Assembly: GCF_011316935.1 (NCBI RefSeq)
Contig: NZ_WLYS01000007.1
Span: 62,001-126,000 of the forward strand
Source of the DNA: Sphingobacterium chungjuense
Lineage (GTDB): Bacteria; Bacteroidota; Bacteroidia; Sphingobacteriales; Sphingobacteriaceae
Reading direction: 5' to 3'
DNA: 64,000 nucleotides
The position numbers and the translations under genes were made by a program. This document shows positions 34,436 to 45,995 of this stretch, one piece after another (position 1 is the first letter of the stretch; each line of letters opens with the position of its first letter). The notes below the pieces were generated by a model. The model saw nothing but the letters and a program-made list of their open reading frames with translations. It searched no databases and was not told where the DNA came from.

Positions 34436-36556
34436 TTACTTCTTGTTCAATCGGATGTAATCCGTCATTACGGTCAAACTCTCATCTAAGATAAAGTCAA
34501 ACTCATGCTGCGGCTGCGGCTTACCTTCTTCCCAAAGCGGCAGACCCATATATTTAAGCTGCTGGTTGACGCGTGTGCGATTATCTTTTTTGAATTGATC
34601 ACGCTCTGCTTTCAACTTAGTTTCATTCAAACTCACTTTCGGGATAGAATCCTCTTCGTTGAATTTTTTGATATCTTCCAACAGGAATCCATACGCAGGC
34701 GATTTCTCAATACGCTTTTGGTGCTTCTCATTCAATGATTTATTGATGGCATTCAGATCAGCTACCGGTTTGAATGGTGCTGCTTTAATGGAATCCCATG
34801 GCAATGCTGCTGGCTCTGAGCTTTCACCAAATTTATCGGCAGAGAACTGAGAAGGGAATGAGACATCCGCTTCTACACCGCGGTGCTGCGTACTGCTTCC
34901 ACTCACGCGGTAGTACATACCCATCGTCACATTGATCTGACCAAACTCCGGTGCTCCTGCCGGAATGTTTTCATTTTTCTTGCTTTCGCTCGCATCAGAT
35001 GCTTTGAGCAATAAACGACTTGTTGTGCTAATGAAACGCGACATATCTAATGCAGACTGCACGGTACCTTTTCCGAACGTGGTAGAACCTAAAATGACTC
35101 CACGGCCGTAATCCTGAATAGCTCCAGCAAAGATCTCTGACGCAGAAGCTGAAAACCGATTGACCATCACACCCAATGGACCATCCCAAGAAACGCCCGG
35201 TTCGCGGTCGCTGTTGATCTCGACGCGATTGCGCACATCTTTTACTTGTACCACAGGTCCTTGATCGATAAACAAACCAGTCAACTCAATGGCTTCCTGT
35301 AAAGAACCACCACCATTATTTCTTAAATCCAACACCACGGCTTGTACATCTTTCTGTTTCAACGTATCTAAGATGTAACGGATATCGCGCGTAGCGCTCT
35401 TATAATTTGGATCACGACGGCGCAATGCTTCAAAATCGATATAGAATTTCGGCAAGCTAATAACGCCTACTTTATAATTGGCACCATCATCGCCTTTCAC
35501 GTCTTTGATCTCATATTTGGCAGAACCTTCGGCCAATACGATTTTATCACGCGTCAGCTCTACAATTTTAGGTTGTGCCGTCAAATCTTGCCCTGCAGGA
35601 ATCACGCGCAATCGTACAACCGTTCCTTTTGGCCCTTTGATCTTCGATACCGCAGCATCTAATCGCCAACCAATGATATCCTCAAATTCACCATTGCCTT
35701 GTGCTACGCCAATAATACGATCGTTGATTTTAAGACGCTTATCTTTAAAAGCAGGTCCACCAGCAATAATGTCCGTAATCTTAACGGTTTCATTTTCCAT
35801 CATTAGCTGCGCGCCAATACCTTCTAACGTGTTGGACATACTTTCGTTGAATGCTTGTGCAAAAAACGGATTATAGTACGTTGTATGTGGATCTACTGCA
35901 TCGGTAAGCGAGCCCATCACCACTTGAAATACTTCATTGGAATCGATTTTCTTCGCTTGCGAGATTAAGTTTTTGTAACGCGAACGTAGTACTTCTTTAT
36001 GCTTTTCCATGCTGGTGGTATCACTACCAATCAGCTTTAAGTTCAATAAATCGTACTTGACACGTTTGCGCCACTGATCATTTACGTCATCTTGTGTCTT
36101 GAACCAACCTAATTTCTCGCGGTTATTGATGTAATCCTCTTCTATGCTAAAATCATGGTCGGCATCTACTTGAGATAGGGCGTATTCCATGCTCTCGATG
36201 TAGCGTTTTGCATACTGGTTAAACATATAGAAAGGGGCAGACAAATCACCTTCTTTGAAATCTTGACTGATAGTCGTACGAAATTGCTCAAAATCATCAA
36301 TGTCCGATTGCAACAAGTAGACTTTACCCATATCGACACTCTTCAACAAATTGTTGTATACAATATTGGACAGCGAATCGCCCATGGCTACTTTCTTGTA
36401 ACTGATGTTTTCTAAAATATTAGCTACTTCCTTGGCAATTACCTCATGTTGCGCCGACGGCTTTAAGGTTTCTTCTTGATTCAGACTTACTCTAGGTTTC
36501 GATCCACAGGCCAACACCGACACTAACACCAACGAAACTAACAACTGTTTAAACAT
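34436..36556 (-). CDS. prc: carboxy-terminal processing protease (S41, Tsp/Prc-like) lipoprotein
   Basis: I start at the ATG at 36556 (MFKQLLVSLVLVSVLACG), which opens a lipoprotein signal with lipobox VLAC; a start 27 bp upstream is in frame but would bury the signal. The 706-residue protein has an N-terminal helical domain, a PDZ domain (about 230-320, IGAQLMMENETVKITDIIAG), and the S41 core. The Ser/Lys dyad fits S471 in FSASASEIF and K496 in TTFGKGTVQ, spaced as in E. coli Tsp. It degrades or trims periplasmic proteins from their C-termini. Confidence 0.92.
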   Translation of the reverse strand: MFKQLLVSLVLVSVLACGSKPRVSLNQEETLKPSAQHEVIAKEVANILENISYKKVAMGDSLSNIVYNNLLKSVDMGKVYLLQSDIDDFEQFRTTISQDFKEGDLSAPFYMFNQYAKRYIESMEYALSQVDADHDFSIEEDYINNREKLGWFKTQDDVNDQWRKRVKYDLLNLKLIGSDTTSMEKHKEVLRSRYKNLISQAKKIDSNEVFQVVMGSLTDAVDPHTTYYNPFFAQAFNESMSNTLEGIGAQLMMENETVKITDIIAGGPAFKDKRLKINDRIIGVAQGNGEFEDIIGWRLDAAVSKIKGPKGTVVRLRVIPAGQDLTAQPKIVELTRDKIVLAEGSAKYEIKDVKGDDGANYKVGVISLPKFYIDFEALRRRDPNYKSATRDIRYILDTLKQKDVQAVVLDLRNNGGGSLQEAIELTGLFIDQGPVVQVKDVRNRVEINSDREPGVSWDGPLGVMVNRFSASASEIFAGAIQDYGRGVILGSTTFGKGTVQSALDMSRFISTTSRLLLKASDASESKKNENIPAGAPEFGQINVTMGMYYRVSGSSTQHRGVEADVSFPSQFSADKFGESSEPAALPWDSIKAAPFKPVADLNAINKSLNEKHQKRIEKSPAYGFLLEDIKKFNEEDSIPKVSLNETKLKAERDQFKKDNRTRVNQQLKYMGLPLWEEGKPQPQHEFDFILDESLTVMTDYIRLNKK

Positions 36557-36775
36557 ATATATTGTCTGATTTAAATGTATCATTCTAAGAATTAAAATCC
36601 GGATCTATTGCATGCTTTCCGCTTCACCAAGATAGGAAACATTTTGCGATGTGTAGACAGATTAGCCTGTAAATTTAAAGAATTATCGACCAAGTAATTC
36701 CTTTTTAAGATTTATTAACGAATGGAAACCCGCTTGACGCTACAGTATCAACCGCAACCGATGTCATCATTTACC

Positions 36776-36804
36776 AAAAAGGCTGTTCCTTATGCTGAAC
36801 AGCC
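36776..36804 (-). terminator. terminator of the M28 peptidase gene
   Basis: GGCTGTTC / GAACAGCC with an 8-base loop. On the minus strand the stem is followed by TTTTT, 35-60 bp past the peptidase stop. Confidence 0.82.
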
Positions 36805-36838
36805 TCTCTCGCAAAATGTTTGGCAATTGCTCACTACA

Positions 36839-38446
36839 TTAATAACCTACTCCTGTACGTCTCGGTTGGCGAATGGCCGGCCAAGGATTTGGTTGTCCAT
36901 TACGTCCTTCGGGCATCACGCGTTGCTCGCGGTTTACCAATTCTGGTTCTTCCGACGCTTTGTATGCCATAGTAGCGGTAAGAATGACATTGCTTCGCAA
37001 ATCATCAAACACCAACTTATCATAGGTGTCCAAATTCGTATGCCACGTAATACTGAAATAACCCCAAGAAAGCGAGCTTAACATAAAAGCCGGAATTCCT
37101 GCTGCCACAAAAGAAGCATGATCCGATCCGCCACCACCAGGAGTGCCTGGAAAAGTAGTTTTTATCTCTTTTGTAATATTATTCGGCACAGCTGATAGCC
37201 AACGACCAAGGTAATCGTACGAATGCACAAAGCCAGACCCGTCGATATTCACCACACGACCCGTACCATTGTCTAAATTAAATACTGCTTGTGTTTTTTC
37301 AACGATCTCTGGATTATCAATGACAAAAGCACGAGATCCATTCAACCCTTGCTCTTCGCTACCCCACAATCCGATCAAAATCGTACGCTTTGGATTGGGC
37401 AAAATCTTCTTGAGCACGCGCGCCACTTCCATCATCGTCACAGTACCTGTGCCATTATCTGTAGCGCCAGAACCACCTTCCCAAGAATCTAAATGGGCAG
37501 AAAGAATGACATATTCATCTGGAAACTCAGTGCCCTTGATTTCTGCAATGGTATTGAAAGAAGGAACTACGCCTAGCGATTTAGACGCCGTCTCTATCTG
37601 AATTCTTGGTTTGTGACCACGCTCTGCCAGACGGTGCAGAATTCCGTAATCTTCTAATGAAATATCAACAGAAGGCACAATTTTGGAACGTGAGCCAAAG
37701 ATCTTATTCGCACCAAATTCCCAAGACCAAAAACTAGTCAGAATACCCACCGCACCGGCTTCTTCCAAGAGAGCTGGCAGTGAGTTCGCGGAAAAGCCTG
37801 TTTTAGCGATATTGGCATTCCATAACGTGGTTAAAGAGTCGCGCTGAGATTTTATTTTGGTAATAGATTCTGGTGTGCCATATTCTACCCAATTATGATC
37901 TGGACGGCCGGTTAATTGCGGCTGCGAAATCATCACATATTTGCCTTTCACTGCAGGCAACCATTTCCGAAAATCTAATGAATCTTTCCATTGAGGCAAA
38001 GTAATCACTTCTGCTTCTACCGCTTTACCATTCGTGCTTGGACTCCACGCTAACTGTGTTCCAGCTAAGGTTTTGACGCGAGGATGCACCATATCGATAT
38101 GCGAAATGCCGCGTTCCCAACCGTGCCACTCGCCAAATTGTTGCTTTTCAGCCTTTATTCCCCAGCTTTGAAATTTTTCAACCGTCCAGTCATTGGCCTT
38201 CGCCATTTGTGGTGTACCGACCAATCGTGGCCCTACCACATCCAATAGCTCGAAAGCTAAATCTTCCAACTGGGAATTATTGTTTGCTTCGTCTACAATT
38301 TGCTGGATAATGGGATCCGCAATGGGCGATTCTGCTTGTACGCGAGCACGCTGAGCATAACTTGCAGGAATACTGGCAAGACATATCGCACCAAGAAATA
38401 GATAGTTGGTGTTTTTTCTAAATTTTGACCTCAAAAGGATCTTCAT
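36839..38446 (-). CDS. secreted M28 family zinc peptidase
   Basis: The 535-residue protein begins with a signal peptide ending near SYAQR. Its C-terminal catalytic domain has the M28 zinc ligands in order: H in ILSAHLDSW, D in GATDNGTG, the E-E pair in WGSEEQGL, D in FNLDNGTG and H in TWHTNLDTYD. A PA-like insert (about 180-290) lies before the catalytic half. Family members are aminopeptidases or carboxypeptidases acting outside the cytoplasm. It is a single gene with its own terminator. Confidence 0.9.
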   Translation of the reverse strand: MKILLRSKFRKNTNYLFLGAICLASIPASYAQRARVQAESPIADPIIQQIVDEANNNSQLEDLAFELLDVVGPRLVGTPQMAKANDWTVEKFQSWGIKAEKQQFGEWHGWERGISHIDMVHPRVKTLAGTQLAWSPSTNGKAVEAEVITLPQWKDSLDFRKWLPAVKGKYVMISQPQLTGRPDHNWVEYGTPESITKIKSQRDSLTTLWNANIAKTGFSANSLPALLEEAGAVGILTSFWSWEFGANKIFGSRSKIVPSVDISLEDYGILHRLAERGHKPRIQIETASKSLGVVPSFNTIAEIKGTEFPDEYVILSAHLDSWEGGSGATDNGTGTVTMMEVARVLKKILPNPKRTILIGLWGSEEQGLNGSRAFVIDNPEIVEKTQAVFNLDNGTGRVVNIDGSGFVHSYDYLGRWLSAVPNNITKEIKTTFPGTPGGGGSDHASFVAAGIPAFMLSSLSWGYFSITWHTNLDTYDKLVFDDLRSNVILTATMAYKASEEPELVNREQRVMPEGRNGQPNPWPAIRQPRRTGVGY

Positions 38447-38568
38447 AATAGTGATGTTAAAGGTTAAAAAGCAACGAACTCATGTTTTTATCATGAGTTC
38501 GTTCTAAAAATCGGAAATACTAGCCACAATTAGATCATTGTGTCCTAATTATTACAATATTTATATGC

Positions 38569-40227
<1,659 letters not shown>

Positions 40228-40237
40228 TTATGATACC

Positions 40238-40245
40238 CAAACTTA
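40238..40245 (-). promoter_or_regulatory. possible -7 element for pgi
   Basis: TAAGTTTG on the minus strand fits TAnnTTTG and lies 22 bp before the start codon. The -33 match is weak. Confidence 0.4.
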
Positions 40246-40362
40246 CATAAAAATGGCCAATTATGGGAGTATTTTGGGTTCGTTCAACTCGAGAAAATCA
40301 GCTTCTTTTGATTTTAGCTCCTAAAATGAACATCTTTGTAACTTGTAAAGAAACGCATTAGC

Positions 40363-41446
40363 ATGACGAAAGAACAAATTCAAGACTTGAGGGATCGTGT
40401 GACGTCCCTGAGGAGGCATCTTTGACATTGATGCCCGAAAAAAAACTGTAGAAGAAGAAACTGAAATCACCTTGCGTCCCGACTTTTGGGATGATAGCAA
40501 AGCGGCCGAAAAGGTGCTTTTGTCGATCAAAAACACAAAAGTGTGGACGGATCAATTTGATGAAATGACGGCGGCTGTAGACGATACCGCCGTGATGTAC
40601 GACTTTTTCCAAAGTGGCGATGCCAGCGACCAAGAGCTGGATGAGCAATACCAAATCGCGCTGGAAAGCGTGGAAGAACTGGAATTCAAAAACATGCTGA
40701 GCGCCGAGGAAGATCAGCTGGATGCGATTTTGCAGATTACCGCCGGAGCTGGTGGTACGGAAAGTTGCGATTGGGCAGCGATGCTGATGCGTATGTACAT
40801 CATGTGGGGTGAAAAACATGGTTGCAAAGTCACCGAGCAAGATTATCAAGCGGGTGATGTAGCGGGTATTAAATCGGTCACGTTGCAGTTTTCCGGTAAT
40901 TTCTCGTACGGTTATTTAAAAGGTGAAAATGGCGTGCATCGTTTAGTGCGTATATCGCCATTTGACTCCAATGCGAAAAGGCATACTTCTTTTGCATCGG
41001 TCTACGTATATCCGTTGGTGGATGACAACATTGAGATCGACGTGAAGGATTCCGAAATCGAATGGGACACATTCCGGGCTGGCGGTGCTGGTGGCCAGAA
41101 TGTGAACAAAGTCGAGACGGCGGTACGATTGCACCACAAACCGACGGGCATCATTATCAAAAACCAAGAAACGCGCTCGCAATTACAGAATAAAGAAAAT
41201 GCGCTTCGTTTGTTGAAATCGCAATTATACGAAATCGAGATGCGTAAACGCGAAGAAGCAACCGCAGCAATCGAAGGTTCTAAGAAGAAAATCGAATGGG
41301 GTTCGCAAATTCGAAATTATGTGCTACATCCTTATAAATTGATCAAAGATCTACGCACTAGCGTAGAAACTTCGAATACGCAAGCGGTATTGGATGGTGA
41401 TCTGGATGCATTCCTGAAAGCCTACTTGATGGAATTTGGCGGATAG
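40363..41446 (+). CDS. prfB: peptide chain release factor 2, programmed +1 frameshift
   Basis: Translation begins at the ATG at 40363 ([13 protein letters not shown]) and meets an in-frame TGA at 40423-40425 after codon 20. A +1 shift at CTT-T-GAC continues as [13 protein letters not shown] to the stop at 41446, giving about 360 residues. RF2 identity is shown by the SPF tripeptide in [16 protein letters not shown], and catalysis by GGQ in [13 protein letters not shown]. Because RF2 itself reads UGA, the shift autoregulates its level. A simple ORF finder would start wrongly at 40472 and lose the N-terminus. Confidence 0.96.
40411..40426 (+). promoter_or_regulatory. prfB frameshift signal
   Basis: AGGAGG at 40411-40416, three bases, then CTT TGA C at 40420-40426. 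This is the classic layout: a Shine-Dalgarno-like element pairs with the 16S tail and promotes slippage of the Leu tRNA at CUU when UGA is in the A site. Confidence 0.93.
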
Positions 41447-41473
41447 ATTCCTCACGCGATGATCATGGATAAT

Positions 41474-41502
41474 AAATGCCCGAGCTGACCGCTCGGGCAT
41501 TT
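41474..41502 (+). terminator. prfB terminator
   Basis: A perfect 12-bp stem AAATGCCCGAGC / GCTCGGGCATTT with a 5-base loop is followed by more T-rich sequence. Confidence 0.9.
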
Positions 41503-41620
41503 TATTTTACACTAGCAGCGTAAAATTCTATTGCGATGGTTTATCTTGTGCTGACTAAAATGGTTTGGCATTTTTTACTCAAAGCCGTTAGCGATTATTT
41601 AAATAATTGGAATACCAACA

Positions 41621-42298
41621 ATGATACGCATCATAAAAATAGCCGGTCTTATCTTAGCCATATTGATTGGAATAGTACTTCTATACCTTTTAGCCGCTTT
41701 TTGTCTGTCAATAATAGCGGTCAACAAAAATGCATTTTCCAAAGAGGAAGTCACCATTTATATTTTATCCAACGGCGTACATACCGACATTGTCGTTCCG
41801 GTGAAATCCGACGCAATGGATTGGAGCAGACACGTAAAGTATGAAGACACCAAGGGCAACGATACCACGGCACAATTAGTGGGTTTTGGCTGGGGTGACA
41901 AGGGTTTTTATTTGGAAACGCCCAATTGGTCAGATCTCCAATTCAGCGTTGCTTTTAATGCCGCATTCGCACGCGGATCATCCGCCATGCATGTGACCTT
42001 TCTTCACCCACTCGTCGAAGGCGAGAATTGTAAAAAAATATTGATCAGCAAAGCGGAATACAAAAAGCTGATCGACTATATCCAGACGAGTTTTCACCAA
42101 GACCAGCAGGGCAATTTCGTACGGATTGACACTGATGCACAGTACGGCAGCAATGACACATTTTATGAGGCTAAAGGTCGTTATAATCTATTCTACACCT
42201 GCAATACCTGGACAAATAATGCCTTGAAAGCTTGCGATCAACGAGCCAGTTTATGGACGCCATTTGACAAAGGTATTTTTTATCATTACTCCAGATAG
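41621..42298 (+). CDS. DUF2459 / TIGR02117 family membrane-anchored protein
   Basis: The 225-residue protein has an N-terminal membrane helix (about 5-35) followed by the family signature VYILSNGVHTDIVVPV-like segment (here YILSNGVHTDIVVPV), GFGWGDKGFYLETP and FYTCNTWTNNALKA. A conserved His, Cys and Asn suggest a papain-like or amidase-like fold, but no activity is established for the family. It is convergent with the ABC-F gene, whose stop lies 12 bp away. Confidence 0.82.
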   Translation: MIRIIKIAGLILAILIGIVLLYLLAAFCLSIIAVNKNAFSKEEVTIYILSNGVHTDIVVPVKSDAMDWSRHVKYEDTKGNDTTAQLVGFGWGDKGFYLETPNWSDLQFSVAFNAAFARGSSAMHVTFLHPLVEGENCKKILISKAEYKKLIDYIQTSFHQDQQGNFVRIDTDAQYGSNDTFYEAKGRYNLFYTCNTWTNNALKACDQRASLWTPFDKGIFYHYSR

Positions 42299-42310
42299 CA
42301 TCTACTACGC

Positions 42311-43903
42311 TTAAAGTGCTAGCGTCTCTGTAATTCCCAATTCATCGACGAAGGATGCGTCGTGTGACACGACAACCAACGTCCCTTGATAATCTCGAAT
42401 GGCATTGGTCAGAATTTCCAAACTAAACAGATCGAGGTTGTTCGTAGGCTCATCCAGTACGAGGATATCGGGCGCTTCTTGCCGAATGGCCATCTGGCAA
42501 AGCAACAATCGCATGCATTCACCACCGCTTAAAACACTTCCGGGCTTCGCCCAATCATCTTCATAGAATAAATGTCGCGCTAACAAAGTTTTCACCTCAT
42601 GCTCTTCCAAGCCATGGCGATTGCAAGACTGCGCCTGCTCTAACACACTATCCATTAGATTAATAGCGCCATAATCTTGATCCAAATACAAGATGCGACT
42701 TTCCGCTCGATAAACCTGTCCGCTATCGGGCTCTCGTTCACCAAGTAATAGCTTCACCAAACTTGATTTTCCCGATCCATTCCTACCATGAATATGGAAT
42801 CGATCTCCACTTAAGATGCGAAGATCGATTCCATGATCAGGCCAAAGTGGATTATTATTGTACCGCACCTGCAGCTGCTTCCCTTCGAAAAGTAGCTTGC
42901 CCGTATGCATATTTGCCCGATCGAATGCTACTTTGATAGCAAAGTTATCGACACGATCGGCACGTAATTCACGTAGTGAACCCTGCAAGCGATCGATCTT
43001 ATCTGCATGAACTTCTTTTGTTTTTGAGGTGCTGTGCTCCGCTTTGTTTCTGAGCGTATTCATCATGATCCGCGAAACGCCTGCTCGCTCCTGCTTTTGT
43101 TGTCCGCGCGCATCGCTGCGCTGTTGCCGCTCAAGCGATTTCCGTTGCACCACCTTTGCTTTGCGTAATTCTTTTTGCTGCTGTTCGATATTCTGCTGCA
43201 GTATTTCCGCTTGCACATCACGCTGCGCTCGATAATGCGCATAGTTACCAGTATAACTGGTTAACGTGCCTGCTTCCAACTCAATGATCCGCTCCATTTT
43301 GTCAAGCATTACGCGATCATGACTAATAATCGCCCAGCAACTGTTGGATCGTTGCACTTCGGTATACAATTGCTCTCGCGCCCATTGATCGAGGTGATTG
43401 GTGGGCTCATCGAGCAATACCAAGTCGGGTTCAGAAATCGCTATTCCTGCTAGAAATATTTTAGTTTTCTCTCCGCCACTAAGACGATGCATATGGACAT
43501 TCATTATTTCTGGCGCCAATTTCCATCGTGCTAATGCTTGTGCGCATTGCTCTTCAATGGTCCAATCATCTTGCAAGACCTCATAATGCTTCTCATCCGC
43601 ATCACCAGCGAGTATCGCGTGCAACGCGGTGATCTTGTTATCTACGCCTAATGCCTGAGCCACCGTTAGTTGGTCGAATTGTCCGAAATGTTGAGGAACG
43701 GTGTACACGCTATTAGCCGTTCGGATAATCTGGCCTTCCTGTGGCCTGATTTCTCCAGCAATTAACCGAAACAACGTGGACTTGCCGGCGCCATTTTTGC
43801 CAACAATACCTATTTTTTGTCGAGCATGTAAGGTAAGATTCGCTGCGGAAAGCAGCATACTGCCATTCGGCAGGATATAAGTGATATTTTGTAATTCGAG
43901 CAT
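42311..43903 (-). CDS. ABC-F family ATPase
   Basis: The 530-residue protein has two ABC domains in one chain and no membrane segment. The first has Walker A GIVGKNGAGKST, signature LSGGEKTKIFLAG and Walker B LVLLDEPTNHLDQ. The second has HGRNGSGKSS, signature LSGGECMRLLLCQM and ILVLDEPTNNLD. The interdomain linker (about 215-315) is long, basic and helical. ABC-F proteins bind the ribosomal E site; some relieve stalling and some protect against antibiotics. Motifs alone do not tell which this is. Confidence 0.92.
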   Translation of the reverse strand: MLELQNITYILPNGSMLLSAANLTLHARQKIGIVGKNGAGKSTLFRLIAGEIRPQEGQIIRTANSVYTVPQHFGQFDQLTVAQALGVDNKITALHAILAGDADEKHYEVLQDDWTIEEQCAQALARWKLAPEIMNVHMHRLSGGEKTKIFLAGIAISEPDLVLLDEPTNHLDQWAREQLYTEVQRSNSCWAIISHDRVMLDKMERIIELEAGTLTSYTGNYAHYRAQRDVQAEILQQNIEQQQKELRKAKVVQRKSLERQQRSDARGQQKQERAGVSRIMMNTLRNKAEHSTSKTKEVHADKIDRLQGSLRELRADRVDNFAIKVAFDRANMHTGKLLFEGKQLQVRYNNNPLWPDHGIDLRILSGDRFHIHGRNGSGKSSLVKLLLGEREPDSGQVYRAESRILYLDQDYGAINLMDSVLEQAQSCNRHGLEEHEVKTLLARHLFYEDDWAKPGSVLSGGECMRLLLCQMAIRQEAPDILVLDEPTNNLDLFSLEILTNAIRDYQGTLVVVSHDASFVDELGITETLAL

Positions 43904-44077
43904 AATTTCTTGTTTACTGGATAAGCAAATGCGACGATAAATCGCGCCTATTAATTCATCAGTATGTAGGCAGAAATTATGAATTACATGGTCTTTCTTT
44001 TAGTGGATAAAGTACAAGAGTAGCAAAAATATTTCGAATGAACCAAATTTCATGATAAGAATGGCGTTCTGTATACG

Positions 44078-44120
44078 AATATTACCATCAGCCTCCGTGC
44101 AGACGACTGATGGTAATATT
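44078..44120. other. 14-bp-stem hairpin between creD and the ABC-F gene
   Basis: AATATTACCATCAG / CTGATGGTAATATT is a perfect inverted repeat with a 15-base loop just past the creD stop. Neither side has a T-run, so it is not a standard intrinsic terminator, though it may still mark the end of the creD transcript. Confidence 0.5.
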
Positions 44121-44126
44121 GTAAAA

Positions 44127-45644
44127 CTATTTGTCCGAATTCAAACCGTTTTTGGCATTTGTATTGTCCAAACTATACCAGTTGATACGCGCCGAAAACC
44201 GCATCAATACCGCCAGAATAAGGAATACACCGATGGTACCAACGATCAATGAATGATCTTGTAACTGCATTAAGAAATAAATAAATGCATAGAAGCTGGA
44301 TAATATTGCGCCAAATCCGAGGGCTATTCCCAATCTCTTGGTCAGTAAATGCACAAACGATGCTATCAATAAAACCGTGGCCATCGCGGCGACTAAGTAA
44401 GCCAAGTTGAATCCCAAATGCTCACTAACAGCCAATAACAAAGAATAGAATAAAACTACTGCAACACCAATCAAAACATACTGAATGATATGGATACGCT
44501 GCTTTTTGATAATCTCGGTTAGCACTAAGGCCGCAAAAGTCAGAAAAATAACCAAAGCACCATACTTTGCCACCCGTGTAATTTTTTGATACTCGTTGAC
44601 TTTACGCAAAAACTGAATCTGAACCAAGTCATTGTCGGTCGCCGGTTCTATGTTCGTGCCTTTGTTGGATGTTTCAGAAGCGGCATACTCCACAGTCGTA
44701 GCTGCGTCGTAATACTCATCGCCGCTGGTATTCATCCCAGAGTAGATATACATACGGTTGCCATTGGAACCTTGCCATTGCTGTGGAAACTTCCGACTAA
44801 AATTGGGAATGCGCCAATTGGCTGCAAATCCTTGATCCGTCACCTCGCGATCTTCGGGCAAAAACCCGCCGTTAAAACTTGGATCTGCCCAGTCACCCGA
44901 AACTTGGATATCGGTCTGATTAGCCAGTGGAAAAAAGTTTAACGACTTCGCCCCTCGCAACTGCAGTTCAATATCAAAATTTTGCTTCGTGCCTTCTGCT
45001 GAACTTAACGCAAGATCAGCGACCAGATTTTCCGCAAATAGGTTAAAGGAATTATCAGAATTGGTCATCTGAGATTTTACCCCATCCCAAGACAATGCTG
45101 GGTAAGACAACAGTCCTTTAAAATCGGTTATTCCGACTACTAATTTAGCTTCGGCCCATTGTATAACGCCACCTTTCGCATCAACTTCCTCCATATTTAG
45201 AGAATCGAAAGCTCCTTTCATTTTCAATGTCGTATTGTATACTACGGATTTGTAAATGCCGCGTTTTAGCTCTTCCGGTTGTACCGAACCATCGATATGC
45301 AATTGAGTAGGGAGTAGAAATATCCATTCTCTTTCGGTAGAGAATGTTTGTAGAGGTTTATTATCCTTATCAAAAACAGTACTTCCCGCTCGGTAATCTA
45401 GCGGTATAGCGATGATGGGACCAGATACCACTTGCTCATTCCCCCATTTGGCGACTATATCTTCGGTAACTGCATTCTCCCGATATTTGCGCTCGCGAAT
45501 CAAATCGTCTATCCAATTCAATGGGATTAATAAAAATAAAACCAACACCAAGATCGTGAACATCTTGAAGATCATTGAATTAATTAATTGTTTAAAAAAG
45601 GAAGGCGTACTCGCCTGAACCGGTTGCTGATGATTTGTTTCCAT
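44127..45644 (-). CDS. creD: CreD-like inner membrane protein
   Basis: The 505-residue protein has one N-terminal helix (about 25-45), a large periplasmic domain (WGNEQVVSGPIIAIPL at its start, a hallmark of CreD), and a C-terminal bundle of about five helices (about 355-495). In enterobacteria CreD is part of the CreBC regulon and affects envelope integrity and beta-lactam response. Here it is not with creBC but downstream of a small membrane protein and a winged-helix regulator, and has its own operator-like site. Confidence 0.88.
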   Translation of the reverse strand: METNHQQPVQASTPSFFKQLINSMIFKMFTILVLVLFLLIPLNWIDDLIRERKYRENAVTEDIVAKWGNEQVVSGPIIAIPLDYRAGSTVFDKDNKPLQTFSTEREWIFLLPTQLHIDGSVQPEELKRGIYKSVVYNTTLKMKGAFDSLNMEEVDAKGGVIQWAEAKLVVGITDFKGLLSYPALSWDGVKSQMTNSDNSFNLFAENLVADLALSSAEGTKQNFDIELQLRGAKSLNFFPLANQTDIQVSGDWADPSFNGGFLPEDREVTDQGFAANWRIPNFSRKFPQQWQGSNGNRMYIYSGMNTSGDEYYDAATTVEYAASETSNKGTNIEPATDNDLVQIQFLRKVNEYQKITRVAKYGALVIFLTFAALVLTEIIKKQRIHIIQYVLIGVAVVLFYSLLLAVSEHLGFNLAYLVAAMATVLLIASFVHLLTKRLGIALGFGAILSSFYAFIYFLMQLQDHSLIVGTIGVFLILAVLMRFSARINWYSLDNTNAKNGLNSDK

Positions 45645-45656
45645 TTCAAATTATTT

Positions 45657-45679
45657 AAAAGTACTTTGTTTTTCAAAGT
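45657..45679. promoter_or_regulatory. operator candidate upstream of creD
   Basis: The 23-bp sequence GTACTTTG-TTTTT-CAAAGT, preceded by AAAA, matches the site at 46613-46635 at 21 of 23 positions. It contains the inverted repeat ACTTTG-N5-CAAAGT and lies 13-35 bp before the creD start. Confidence 0.6.
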
Positions 45680-45695
45680 TGATGTATAAAAAAAA

Positions 45696-45995
45696 TTATT
45701 TTACGTGATTGATTAATTTTTCCAAGGCCGATAAGTGCTTTTCAAAAGCAGATTTGCCCTTCGCCGTTTTTTTATAACGGGTATTGGGTTTCCGATCCAC
45801 AAAAGATTTGTAGACTTCAATGTATTGCTCCTTCTCTAATGCCTTCAGATTGGACGCTAGATTGCCATCAGTCACGTCCAGCAAATCTTTAAGCGAACTG
45901 AAATCATATTCCTCATTCGCCATGAGCACGCTCATGATTTGCAGACGAACACGGTTCTCAAAAATCTTGTCATATAATGATAAATCTAAACTCAC
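45696..45995 (-). CDS. winged-helix transcriptional regulator (HTH_34 type)
   Basis: This 99-residue one-domain regulator has the pattern of HTH_34/MarR-like repressors: NRVRLQIMSVLMANEEYDF, recognition region LLDVTDGNLASNLKALEKE, and wing VYKSFVDRKPNTRYKKTAKG. The start codon is GTG, in a GTGA overlap with the stop of the upstream membrane-protein gene. Being in the middle of the operon with matching sites before the first and third genes, it probably controls its own operon. Confidence 0.85.
   Translation of the reverse strand: MSLDLSLYDKIFENRVRLQIMSVLMANEEYDFSSLKDLLDVTDGNLASNLKALEKEQYIEVYKSFVDRKPNTRYKKTAKGKSAFEKHLSALEKLINHVK

Noticed and set aside
36722-37081. 119-codon plus-strand frame at the end of the M28 peptidase gene
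   Set aside because: Mostly antisense to the M28 peptidase coding sequence and runs through that gene's terminator.
40472-41446. prfB starting at 40472 as a simple ORF
   Set aside because: This would remove the conserved N-terminus; the upstream frame plus the CTT-TGA-C shift gives the full protein.
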